This document shows positions 1 to 7,723 of a DNA stretch of 64,000 nt, piece after piece. The stretch covers positions 62,001 through 126,000 of the forward strand of contig JBLWWH010000001.1 of assembly GCA_048268105.1 (NCBI GenBank). Reading direction: 5' to 3'. Made by a program: the position numbers and the translations under genes. Source of the stretch: Profundicola sp048268105 (GTDB lineage Bacteria > Bacteroidota > Bacteroidia > Flavobacteriales > Weeksellaceae). Position 1 is the stretch's first letter; each line of letters starts with the position of its first letter. Under the pieces are notes generated by a model. The model searched no databases. It saw only the letters and a program-made list of their open reading frames with translations, and was not told the DNA's origin.

Positions 1-1
1 A

Positions 2-1036
2 CACGGGGAAAGCGATTTCATAGAAGGCATCTCACATTCTCTATGTTCATTAGAGTTCGAAAACCATAGACCTTTATATAATTGGTATATAGAACAAGTT
101 AGCGATGACGAAGACTTTACGCCAAAGCAAAGAGAATTTGCTAGAGGAAATGTAAGCTACCTTATAACTAGTAAGCGTAAATTAAGAAAATTAGTAGAGG
201 AAGGTATTGTTGATGGATGGGATGATCCAAGATTGCCAACAATTTCTGGGTTGAGAAGACGAGGTTATACACCAGAGTCGATCAAGACATTTTGGGATAA
301 AGCAGGAGTTTCTAAAAGAGACAACTTAATCGATATTTCTTTATTAGAATACACCATCAAAGATCAGTTGAATGCCATTGCTCCTAGAGTTTTTGCTGTT
401 CTAGACCCAGTGAAATTAGTTATTGAAAACTACCCAGAAGGTCAAGTAGAGGAATTAATTATTGAAAACAATCCTGAGGACGCAACAGCTGGAGATCGTG
501 TGGTTCCTTTTACAAGAGAGCTATACATTGAGAGAGACGATTTTATGGAAGAAGCTCCAAAAAAATTCTTTAGACTTTCACTTGACCAAGAAGTGAGATT
601 AAAAGGTGCTTATTTTGTTAAAGCAACTCGCGTTGATAAAGACGAAAATGGTAAAATCAATACGATTTATGCTACTTATGATCCCGATACTAAAAGTGGA
701 AGCAACACCGAAGCTAGCAAGAGAAAAGTAAAAGGTACACTACATTGGGTTTCTGCAGAGCAAAACATTCCGATTACAGTTAATCTTTATGATAGATTAT
801 TTACTGCAGAAAGTCCTGATGGTGACAAAGAAACTGATTTCATGGATTTAATTAATCCTAACTCTTTAGAAGTTGTTAAAGGTTATGGCGAACCATCATT
901 AAAAAATGCAAAACCAGAGGATAAATTCCAATTTCAAAGAATCGGATACTTTGCCGTTGACAAAGACAGCACGTCGGAGAACATGATATTCAATAGAACA
1001 GTTCCCTTACGCGATACCTGGGCGAAAAAGAAATAA
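2..1036 (+). CDS. glnS: Glutamine--tRNA ligase, C-terminal part (5' end outside window)
   Basis: This is the last 344 residues of class I glutaminyl-tRNA synthetase, which charges tRNA-Gln with glutamine in the cytoplasm. The reading frame is open from base 2, so the gene begins before the window; about 200 N-terminal residues, including the HIGH region, are missing. Visible family landmarks are EGISHSLCSLEFENHRPLYNW (residues 8-28 of the visible part), the KMSKS-equivalent ITSKRKL (about 55-61) and WDDPRLPTISGLRRRG. The second half is the beta-barrel anticodon-binding domain. The KMSKS loop reads TSKR where E. coli has MSKR. An internal TTG at 233 could be mistaken for a start but lies inside the conserved core. 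A hairpin terminator follows. Confidence 0.96.
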   Translation, partial: HGESDFIEGISHSLCSLEFENHRPLYNWYIEQVSDDEDFTPKQREFARGNVSYLITSKRKLRKLVEEGIVDGWDDPRLPTISGLRRRGYTPESIKTFWDKAGVSKRDNLIDISLLEYTIKDQLNAIAPRVFAVLDPVKLVIENYPEGQVEELIIENNPEDATAGDRVVPFTRELYIERDDFMEEAPKKFFRLSLDQEVRLKGAYFVKATRVDKDENGKINTIYATYDPDTKSGSNTEASKRKVKGTLHWVSAEQNIPITVNLYDRLFTAESPDGDKETDFMDLINPNSLEVVKGYGEPSLKNAKPEDKFQFQRIGYFAVDKDSTSENMIFNRTVPLRDTWAKKK

Positions 1037-1058
1037 TCGAATGATTTATAAAATTATA

Positions 1059-1096
1059 AAAGCGGGTATATATTAAAGATATACTCGCTTTTTTTA
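1059..1096 (+). terminator. Rho-independent terminator of glnS
   Basis: An inverted repeat of about 12 bp (AAGCGGGTATAT / ATATACTCGCTT, with one G-T pair) is followed by a run of T. It begins 23 bases after the glnS stop codon. Confidence 0.8.
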
Positions 1097-1167
1097 TTAA
1101 TGTATTTCTAAATAATTTAAAAAACTTTTTATAATTCCTTTGTGTCAGATTTTTTTAGCTTTTAAAC

Positions 1168-1193
1168 TCGCCCGCCTGCCGATAAGCCTGCTG
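1168..1193. repeat. GC-rich extragenic repeat-like fragment
   Basis: A short GC-rich patch (CGCCCGCCTGCCGATAAGCC and a few bases more) stands out in very AT-rich surroundings. The left half looks like one arm of a palindromic extragenic element of the kind GCCTGCCG...GGCAGGC, while the right arm is degraded. No second copy was seen in the window, so the assignment is tentative. Confidence 0.25.
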
Positions 1194-1219
1194 TTTTATT
1201 TAAGTTTTGCGCTGCTGCC

Positions 1220-1310
1220 GAATTATTAAGTTAATCTAGGGTCTTTCTTTGGCATTATAAGCTTCAACTATGATTTTCATGCAGTAAAAGCTTATTAATT
1301 CATCTTCAGC
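1220..1310 (-). pseudogene. Decayed copy of the neighbouring 4Fe-4S ferredoxin-like gene
   Basis: Read on the minus strand, this stretch aligns with the middle of the intact gene at 1485-1712. The remnant encodes C-M-K-I-I-V-E-A-Y-N-A-K-E-R-P-stop-I, and the intact gene has C-V-K-T-L-P-E-V-Y-N-P-D-E-R-P-W-I. The Trp codon has become TAG. The nucleotide match is clear over roughly 60 bases (1226-1283) and fades on both sides. There is no intact start, and the CPSGAL end is not recognisable. This is best read as an old tandem duplicate that has lost function. Confidence 0.75.
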
Positions 1311-1404
1311 TTATATAGATATTTCTAAGTTGGCGATTGGAAATTACATTATGAGAGTTAGTATTGCAGGAGAAACAAGTACTTATAAAATATTGAAGAA
1401 TTAA
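1288..1404 (+). pseudogene. Orphan T9SS type A C-terminal sorting-tail fragment
   Basis: An open frame without a start codon ends at TAA 1402-1404. Its last residues read IDISKLAIGNYIMRVSIAG, followed by ETSTYKILKN. This matches the usual end of the Por-secretion-tail domain, with the pattern L-x-x-G-x-Y-x-x-[KR]-[IV] and a terminal [KT]-x-[IL]-[LI]-K-N. Such tails direct proteins through the type IX secretion system. The cargo part is absent and the frame closes at 1285-1287, so it is a relic of a deleted secreted protein gene. The match is by motif only. Confidence 0.6.
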
Positions 1405-1427
1405 TATTAAAAGTTCTTAAAAACTAT

Positions 1428-1470
1428 AAAGGCCATCATGATTTTAATCAAGATGGCCTTTTTGTTTTTT
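1428..1470. terminator. Strong hairpin terminator, probably bidirectional
   Basis: AAAGGCCATC (1428-1437) pairs perfectly with GATGGCCTTT (1452-1461), and a T-rich run follows on the plus strand. On the minus strand the stem lies 24 bases after the ferredoxin-like stop codon and is followed by a shorter T-rich stretch. It could end transcription from both sides. Confidence 0.8.
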
Positions 1471-1484
1471 TAGGAAAATAAAAA

Positions 1485-1712
1485 CTATTCTTCTTCGTCA
1501 GATTCCTTACCTTTTATACTCAACGCGCCTGACGGACACTTAGCTACCTGATCTATGATTTGCTCTGTGGTCGCGTTATTAGGTTTAATCCAAGGTCTTT
1601 CGTCAGGATTATAAACCTCTGGTAAGGTTTTCACGCAGATTCCAGAATGAATACACTTATCTGGTTTCCATAAAATAGTAACTTCTCCGTTTGAATATTC
1701 GTATGTTTTCAT
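1485..1712 (-). CDS. (4Fe-4S) mono-cluster ferredoxin-like protein, YjdI/Fer4_19 family
   Basis: This is a 75-residue protein of the divergent single-cluster ferredoxin family (YjdI type). Candidate ligands are Cys20 and Cys26 in the motif CIHSGIC, with His22 between them, and Cys59 in CPSGAL. The C-terminus is acidic (KGKESDEEE). The family is expected to bind an iron-sulfur cluster and act as a small electron carrier, but partners are unknown. It is transcribed alone: the next upstream gene on this strand ends at 1865 and a strong hairpin follows. A decayed paralogue lies just downstream at 1220-1310. Confidence 0.85.
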   Translation of the reverse strand: MKTYEYSNGEVTILWKPDKCIHSGICVKTLPEVYNPDERPWIKPNNATTEQIIDQVAKCPSGALSIKGKESDEEE

Positions 1713-1864
1713 AATTTATGATTTATTCAATTTAATATTAAACCGATTAGCATAGAAAGTTCACCAATAGGCCTTTATTTTTATTAAATATACAAAATTC
1801 AACTTAAACTTAAAACCTACATTAAGTTTAGCCCGCTACTAAATTATAAACCAAATTTACGTGC

Positions 1865-3877
1865 TTATATGCTTGAACTTAAACAAATCACTGTTCTAGC
1901 AGGGCATTTAATTAAATTTTTAAGCATATACTTTTTAAAACCATTTTCTGTATCAAACACATACTCCCAATCCCCTTCAGGCAATTGAAACTCTAATTCT
2001 TCATGGTACATATTTATTATAATATAGAAGTGCTCATTATACATAGGAGCAATAATCTCATAAGCCAAACTCCTAGAATGATAACTCCAATCCGGCTCAT
2101 TTTGATTAACTCCATGGAATTTAGTGTAAGGAATTTCTTCATTAGGAATTCCTTCAAAATAGGTTGGATGAGAAAAAGTCCTATGCTTTAAGGTATACTT
2201 AATGAGATGATTCACAAAATCAAACATTTCATAATTCTTATCCAATAACTCCCAATCCATCCAAGACAAAGGATTATCTTGACAATACACATTATTATTT
2301 CCTTTTTGCGAACGCATGAGCTCATCACCCATCAAAAGCATTGGAGTTCCGTGGGAGAGCATCAAAAGAGAAAACATATTTCTGATTTGTTTTTCTCTCA
2401 ACTTCTTTATTTCTATATCATTAGTTTCTCCCTCTACACCACAGTTCCAACTATAATTATTCGATGATCCATCTCTATTTTGCTCAGCATTGGCCCAATT
2501 ATGCTTTTCATTATACGAAACGAGATCTAGCATGGTAAATCCATCGTGACAAGTCACAAAGTGCAAACTTCTATTGGGCTCAAACTCGGTATGCCTTGAT
2601 TTGATATCATTCGGACTACCCAACATTCGTTTGGCCAAATTCGCGACTTCTCCTTTATCTCCTTTAACGAATTTTCTAATGGTATCTCGAAAAGTATCAT
2701 TCCATATAATCCAACGATCACCAGCAAAATCACGAACTTGATTTAAACCTGCGGCATCCCAAGGTTCGGCAATTATTTTGGTATTGGCTAAAATCGGATC
2801 AGAATCAATGGACCATAAAATAGGCGGATTCAATAAAGGTTCTCCATTTTCGTTTCTAGATAAAATAGATGCCAAATCAAACCTAAATCCATCTACGTGC
2901 ATTTCCTGAACCCAATAACGCAATGAATCTCTAATCATTCTTCTTACCACAGAGTGATTTGCATTAACTACATTTCCTGTACCTGTATAGTTTCTAAAAT
3001 CTCCTCTATCGTCTAACATATAATAGGAATCATTCGCAAAACCTCGCATACATAGGGTCGGACCGTCTGTATGTGCATTGTTTTCTGTAGTGTGATTATA
3101 TACTACATCTAGTATAACTTCAATATTAGCTCGATGCAATGCTTTCACCATATGCTTGAACTCATCAACAATTTCTTGGGGAGTTGACTTTGAGGCATAA
3201 TCTGCATGAATAGCAAAAAAATTAATAGGAGAATATCCCCAATAATTTGTCAAACCATTTGGCGCATCCTGTGAATCATAAGAGTAAACGGGTAATAGCT
3301 CCACAGCAGTTACACCAAGCTCTTTTATATAAGGAATCTTTTCAAGCAAACCCGTATAGGTTCCTCGAATACTTTCTGGGACACCCGAATTTGGATTTTT
3401 AGTGAAACCGGCCACATGTATTTCATAAACCACCGACTTTGCAAGATCATGATTTAGCATATATTCACTTTCCCAATTAAACTCATCGGAAATAACAGCG
3501 CTTTTCAAGCATGAGTGCAAATTATCTTCCCCTTTCCTGTGAGCTAAATCTCTATCATATTTCCCAACTATCGCCTTAGCATAAGGATCCACTAAAACTT
3601 TGGTACTATCAAACAAAATTCCTTTTTCTGGTATATAAGGCCCGTATGCTCGATAGGCATATAATTGATTTTTATCTAAGCCTGGAACAAAAATATGCCA
3701 ATAATAATATGTTTTATTAATATTAGCATCTAAGGATATTACCTGGGGATTTAAGTCATCAAGATCTTTGAACAATAAAAGTTCAATTTTACTAGCGTGC
3801 GGAGAGAAAACTGAAAAGTTAACTCCATCATCTACTAAATTTGCACCCAGCGGCCATGGTTTCCCGTAATTTGTCAT
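1865..3877 (-). CDS. glgX: Glycogen debranching enzyme GlgX (isoamylase-type, GH13)
   Basis: This 670-residue protein hydrolyses alpha-1,6 branch points of glycogen. The order is an N-terminal CBM48-like domain (about 10-110) and then a GH13 barrel. Conserved regions are DVVYNH (257-262), GFRFD with nucleophile Asp334, AEPWD with acid/base Glu371, and CHDG with Asp445. The length fits the GlgX/TreX family. Its ATG overlaps the stop codon of the upstream ABC ATPase gene in an ATGA arrangement, so the two are co-transcribed and probably translationally coupled. No other glycogen gene is in the window, so the partners must lie elsewhere. Confidence 0.93.
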   Translation of the reverse strand: MTNYGKPWPLGANLVDDGVNFSVFSPHASKIELLLFKDLDDLNPQVISLDANINKTYYYWHIFVPGLDKNQLYAYRAYGPYIPEKGILFDSTKVLVDPYAKAIVGKYDRDLAHRKGEDNLHSCLKSAVISDEFNWESEYMLNHDLAKSVVYEIHVAGFTKNPNSGVPESIRGTYTGLLEKIPYIKELGVTAVELLPVYSYDSQDAPNGLTNYWGYSPINFFAIHADYASKSTPQEIVDEFKHMVKALHRANIEVILDVVYNHTTENNAHTDGPTLCMRGFANDSYYMLDDRGDFRNYTGTGNVVNANHSVVRRMIRDSLRYWVQEMHVDGFRFDLASILSRNENGEPLLNPPILWSIDSDPILANTKIIAEPWDAAGLNQVRDFAGDRWIIWNDTFRDTIRKFVKGDKGEVANLAKRMLGSPNDIKSRHTEFEPNRSLHFVTCHDGFTMLDLVSYNEKHNWANAEQNRDGSSNNYSWNCGVEGETNDIEIKKLREKQIRNMFSLLMLSHGTPMLLMGDELMRSQKGNNNVYCQDNPLSWMDWELLDKNYEMFDFVNHLIKYTLKHRTFSHPTYFEGIPNEEIPYTKFHGVNQNEPDWSYHSRSLAYEIIAPMYNEHFYIIINMYHEELEFQLPEGDWEYVFDTENGFKKYMLKNLIKCPARTVICLSSSI

Positions 3878-4587
3878 GCCTCGACCTTGTTTTGGGTAGT
3901 TAAATCATGGAAAGCTGCTTCTAAGGTTTCATATTTCCCCTGAAAGTCAATAATACTTTTATCCGCTAATTTTTCTCCTTTATTAAGCAACACCACGCGC
4001 GAACATAGAGCAGCAACTTCTTGCATAATATGTGTACTTATGATAACTGTTTTATTTTCACCAACCTCTTTAATTAAATTTCTGATTTCTATAATCTGGT
4101 TCGGATCTAACCCATTGGTGGGTTCATCTAATATTAGAATATCAGGTTGATGAATAATTGCTTGAGCCAATCCAACACGTTGCTTATATCCTTTAGAAAG
4201 TTGTTTAATCTTTTTATTCTTCTCTGGGGTTAAACCCACTTTTTCAATGACCTGATCGATACTCTGCTTGGTTTGTTTTCTTATATCGGCGACAAAATTT
4301 AAATATTCCTTGACGTACATATCCATATATAAAGGATTATTCTCTGGTAAATAACCAATAAATTGTTTTGTTTCGAAAGCCTGATCCTTAACAGCTAAAT
4401 CATTTACCAAAATTTCTCCAGAAGTTGGCTCTAAAGCACCAACAATACACTTCATCAAGGTTGACTTTCCTGCTCCATTGGGTCCTAATAGACCCATCAC
4501 TTCACCTTTATCAACATTAAGCGATACATTTTTCAATGCCCACTGTTCATCGTATTTTTTATTTAAATCCTTAATAGAGATTGTCAT
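3874..4587 (-). CDS. gldA: ABC transporter ATP-binding protein, GldA-like
   Basis: This is a 237-residue ABC ATPase with Walker A GPNGAGKST (35-43), signature LSKGYKQ (130-136) and Walker B ILILDEP (150-156). The segment IGYLPENNPLYMDMYVKEYL (77-96) is characteristic of the gliding-motility ATPase GldA of Flavobacteriia. It is shorter than the roughly 300-residue GldA proteins I know, because the C-terminal extension is missing. The usual membrane partners GldF and GldG are not adjacent. It could therefore be a general efflux ATPase of the GldA/NosF group. It is the first gene of a two-gene unit with glgX. A TATCTTTA box precedes it. Confidence 0.72.
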   Translation of the reverse strand: MTISIKDLNKKYDEQWALKNVSLNVDKGEVMGLLGPNGAGKSTLMKCIVGALEPTSGEILVNDLAVKDQAFETKQFIGYLPENNPLYMDMYVKEYLNFVADIRKQTKQSIDQVIEKVGLTPEKNKKIKQLSKGYKQRVGLAQAIIHQPDILILDEPTNGLDPNQIIEIRNLIKEVGENKTVIISTHIMQEVAALCSRVVLLNKGEKLADKSIIDFQGKYETLEAAFHDLTTQNKVEA

Positions 4588-4664
4588 ACTCGATATTATT
4601 TATGGGTTAAAGATAAGAAAATTGAAAGCTAAAGTTAGATATTACAAAGCTGCTGAATAGCTAA

Positions 4665-4698
4665 CATAAAAAAAGCCGAAGATTGCTCTTCGGCTTTT
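4665..4698 (-). terminator. Terminator of tRNA-Leu
   Basis: AAAAGCCGAAGA (4671-4682) pairs with TCTTCGGCTTTT (4687-4698) around a 4-base loop. On the minus strand the stem directly follows the tRNA 3' end and ends in a run of T. Confidence 0.85.
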
Positions 4699-4699
4699 G

Positions 4700-4781
4700 T
4701 GCGGGCGGAGAGACTCGAACTCTCACACCTCGCGGCACTAGATCCTAAGTCTAGCGTGTCTACCAATTCCACCACGCCCGC
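4700..4781 (-). tRNA. tRNA-Leu (anticodon UAG)
   Basis: On the minus strand the acceptor stem GCGGGCG (from 4781) pairs with CGCCCGC (ending at 4701), with discriminator A at 4700. The anticodon stem-loop reads AGACTTAGGATCT, with loop CTTAGGA and anticodon TAG. The T arm contains GTTCGAGTC. The D arm GGTGGAATTGGTAGACAC and the long variable arm are typical of class II tRNA-Leu. The CCA end is not encoded. A hairpin terminator follows at once. Confidence 0.96.
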
Positions 4782-4866
4782 TTTTAGCTTTTGCTAAAAA
4801 TTAAGATTGCAAATATAATGTATAAATCATTATTACAAAAAATTTTTAAAGACTATTCTTAAGCTT

Positions 4867-4874
4867 TAACTTTG
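4867..4874 (+). promoter_or_regulatory. -7 promoter box (TAACTTTG) of the DUF3127 gene
   Basis: TAACTTTG fits the Bacteroidota -7 consensus TAnnTTTG and lies 16 bases before the ATG at 4891. No clear -33 TTG was seen. Confidence 0.55.
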
Positions 4875-4890
4875 CCTAAAATTATTGAAC

Positions 4891-5265
4891 ATGGAAATAT
4901 CAGGAAAAGTAACTAAAATATTTGATACTCAGACATTTAGTAGTGGGTTCAAAAAAAGAGAAGTGATAGTAACTACACAAGAACAATATCCACAACCTCT
5001 TTCAATCGAATTTTTACAAGACAAAACAGACCTTGCAGATCAAATAAATGTGGGAGATGACGTTAAAGTATCAATCAATTTAAGAGGTAGAGAGTGGACA
5101 AGTCCAGATGGAGTTGTTAAATACTTTAACTCAATTGTTGGTTGGAGAGTTGAAAAATTGGCAGCAGAAAATGTACAAGCAGAAAACACACCTTCTCCAT
5201 CAGATTTCAACTCCAATGTAGGAGATCTAAATAAGGATGGAGAAATTGATGATTTACCATTTTAA
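4891..5265 (+). CDS. DUF3127 domain protein (SSB-like)
   Basis: This 124-residue protein of the DUF3127 family begins MEISGKVTKIF. I chose the ATG at 4891, although the frame opens two codons earlier with TTG. The core (1-95) looks like an OB-fold, with features such as REVIVTTQEQYPQPLSIEF and VGWRVEKL. A low-complexity linker leads to an acidic tail ending DDLPF, which resembles the DDxPF tip by which single-stranded-DNA-binding proteins recruit partners. DNA binding is an inference from this tail and fold. A promoter box is 16 bases upstream and the next gene is 129 bases away. Confidence 0.82.
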   Translation: MEISGKVTKIFDTQTFSSGFKKREVIVTTQEQYPQPLSIEFLQDKTDLADQINVGDDVKVSINLRGREWTSPDGVVKYFNSIVGWRVEKLAAENVQAENTPSPSDFNSNVGDLNKDGEIDDLPF

Positions 5266-5334
5266 GTAGCATTTTTAATCTATCTAATTAAAAATTTATC
5301 TTTAAATAACTTAAAATTATCAGAAAATAGTAAA

Positions 5335-5361
5335 ACAAATGTGCCGATGTGGTACATTTGT
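5335..5361 (+). promoter_or_regulatory. Inverted repeat overlapping a -7 box upstream of the outer-membrane pair
   Basis: ACAAATGTGCC (5335-5345) and GGTACATTTGT (5351-5361) form an 11-bp dyad with one mismatch around a 5-base centre. The right arm contains TACATTTG (5353-5360), a match to the -7 consensus, 34 bases before the ATG at 5395. No T run follows, so a terminator is less likely than an operator or a 5'-UTR hairpin. Confidence 0.45.
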
Positions 5362-5394
5362 TGCTAATTATTAGGAACTTAAACAAAAAATAAT

Positions 5395-7707
5395 ATGAAA
5401 AAAACAGTAATTCTTAGCGCATTAGCGTTTATCGGGGTTCAAATGCATGCTCAGATGGACGATATTAGCGTTACCTTGCAACCATCAGCAAGCTACAATT
5501 GGTTTGATGATAATACTGCAATCGAGGACGGTATAATGATAGGTGGACGTGTAGGTTTTGGCTTCGGTGAAGCAATTGAACTTCGTGCTTTGTACGAAAA
5601 ATCAGTTGATTTAAAGAACACAGCTGAAGGTCTAGATTGGGCAAGTGAAAGTTTTGTAGATAATTTCAATAGCAGAGATGTTGATATTGAAAGAATCGGT
5701 GGTGAGTTTAAAGCTAACATCCCAACAAGAGGTGCATTTGTTCCTTATTTAACTTTAGGAGCAGGAGTACAAAAATTAAAAGTGAACATTGCAGAAGAAG
5801 GTCTTCCAGAAGTAGAAAGAAAATCTGAGCAAATCTATGCTAACTTAGGTTTAGGTACTCAATTGAGATTATCTGACAGGATTTTCTTAAACTTAGAAGC
5901 AAAAAACACCGTATTTAATATGGATCCTGCTGATGTATTATTCCAAGAGGGTAACCAATCAGAAATCGAGGATTTATTAGGTGATGATCGTGATGATAGA
6001 ATGTATAACTGGTCTGTATTGGCTGGATTACAATTTTATCTAGGCGGTCGTGAGCCAGGTTCAATGAGTGATTTAGATAGAGCTTATTACAGAAAATTCT
6101 CTGGTGGATTAGGCGGAATGAAATTAATTCTTGAGCCAGGTGGATCATACATTAACTTTAATGATGGTTCGAACTTGAGAAATACCTATTTGATGGGTGG
6201 TAAAGTAGGATTTGATTTAAATCAGTTTATTGGATTAAGAGGATTTTATTATCAAGCTACGAAAGATGAAGAAATTTCTACAAAATGGGATGATTTAGCT
6301 ATCTATGGTGGTGATATTATCGCCAAATTAAATGTTGCTAGAGGTATCGTACCTTACATTGAGTTAGGTGGTGGTTACTTGAACGTATATGATGGATACC
6401 AGGGAGAGGATGCCTTGTTACCGGTTCAAGCTTCTGGTTATTTTGCTAAGGGTGGTGCTGGTGTAACTATACCAGTTTCTAAAAACTTAGAATTATTTGG
6501 TTCTGCATCATTAATGTATACTTCTCAAAGAGATGCTGATGATTTACAAAACACCATCAGTCCTAATGAGTTGACGCAACACAATATGTACAATGCGGGT
6601 ATTAGATTCCAGCTTGGAAAAACTGCGGAAACAGATGATGTTTTGTCAAATAGAATTGATGCAAGAGTTAAAGAAAGAACAGATGTTTACGAGGATAGAA
6701 TTAAGCAATTAGAGAAAGAATTGCAAAGAGCCTATGATGCAAACGATACGGCAAAAGCTGTAGAAATCATCGAAGAGAAAAAATCTATAGAAGATAAGAA
6801 AGAGCAAATTGTTGCTGAAGAAACAGCTAAAGAAAATAAAAAAGCTGAAGTAGAAGGAAAAACGATGGAACCTAGCGAGTCTAGAGTAAAACTAACTCCT
6901 GCAGAATTAGAAAACTTAGTTGAGAAAGTTATTCAAGGTGTTGACGAGGAAACGAACAAGCCTCAAACCACAGAAGATAGAATCGATAGATTAGAGAGAC
7001 TTTTATTAGAAGTTAATACAGGTGCTAGAAGTGGTAATATTTCACCAGTTCAATCAGAAATCGCTACAGATAGAATTATCAATAAATTAGATCAATTAAA
7101 CTCTAAAGTTGATAATAACACAAACTATATCAATCGTTTAGCTCAATTCCAAAATCAAGGACAAGACAAAACCGTAGTAGTTACGCAAGGAGGTGGAACA
7201 CAACCACAAGTTGCTACCCCATTAGCTCCTACAGTTGCTCCCAACAATACTGTTACAACAACTGATGCCGATGGAAATGTTAAAAAGAAAAATGAAGGTG
7301 TTGCTACAGGATTTTTCGTAAATGAAGGAATGTCTCTATTTGGAGGTTATGCATTTGGAGATAATGATGGCGCTGGATTGGTTGGTATTAGAGGACACTA
7401 CTCTATTACTAACTCGCCGATTAAATTTATGCCAGACTTATATGTTGCTCCAGGTAGCAGCACTGGATTTGGTGTAAATGCGAATGCTTTATTATCATTT
7501 GATCAGATTTCTAATAATGTAGTTGTTGCTCCATATATAGGTTTAGGTTTGGGATATAATAGTATCGAAGATTTCGATAAATTCGGAACCAACTTAATCA
7601 TTGGAACATCATTTAATGTCTTAGGAGGAAATATCTACGCAGACTATACAGCTAGAAACTTTATCGATATCCACCAATTTTCTGTTGGATATAAATTCGG
7701 ATTTTAA
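5395..7707 (+). CDS. Large outer-membrane protein with several beta-barrel-like segments and a coiled coil
   Basis: This 770-residue protein has a signal peptide (about 1-19). Three regions rich in alternating aromatic/glycine strands follow. Segment 1 (about 22-216) ends LAGLQFYLGG. Segment 2 (about 238-409) ends NAGIRFQLG and looks like a repeat of segment 1. A charged, coiled-coil region covers about 415-480, with helical and Thr/Gln/Pro-rich linker sequence up to about 635. Segment 3 (about 640-770) ends FSVGYKFGF with the terminal Phe typical of outer-membrane barrels. I do not recognise a named family for the whole protein. It lies 16 bases before an OmpA-family gene and is probably co-transcribed with it. 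A structural envelope role is inferred. Confidence 0.72.
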   Translation: MKKTVILSALAFIGVQMHAQMDDISVTLQPSASYNWFDDNTAIEDGIMIGGRVGFGFGEAIELRALYEKSVDLKNTAEGLDWASESFVDNFNSRDVDIERIGGEFKANIPTRGAFVPYLTLGAGVQKLKVNIAEEGLPEVERKSEQIYANLGLGTQLRLSDRIFLNLEAKNTVFNMDPADVLFQEGNQSEIEDLLGDDRDDRMYNWSVLAGLQFYLGGREPGSMSDLDRAYYRKFSGGLGGMKLILEPGGSYINFNDGSNLRNTYLMGGKVGFDLNQFIGLRGFYYQATKDEEISTKWDDLAIYGGDIIAKLNVARGIVPYIELGGGYLNVYDGYQGEDALLPVQASGYFAKGGAGVTIPVSKNLELFGSASLMYTSQRDADDLQNTISPNELTQHNMYNAGIRFQLGKTAETDDVLSNRIDARVKERTDVYEDRIKQLEKELQRAYDANDTAKAVEIIEEKKSIEDKKEQIVAEETAKENKKAEVEGKTMEPSESRVKLTPAELENLVEKVIQGVDEETNKPQTTEDRIDRLERLLLEVNTGARSGNISPVQSEIATDRIINKLDQLNSKVDNNTNYINRLAQFQNQGQDKTVVVTQGGGTQPQVATPLAPTVAPNNTVTTTDADGNVKKKNEGVATGFFVNEGMSLFGGYAFGDNDGAGLVGIRGHYSITNSPIKFMPDLYVAPGSSTGFGVNANALLSFDQISNNVVVAPYIGLGLGYNSIEDFDKFGTNLIIGTSFNVLGGNIYADYTARNFIDIHQFSVGYKFGF

Positions 7708-7723
7708 TCCAAAAATTTAAAAC

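Noticed and set aside
233..1036. A 267-residue gene starting at TTG 233
   Set aside because: The frame is open and conserved back to base 2 with GlnRS motifs upstream of 233, so TTG 233 is an internal codon.
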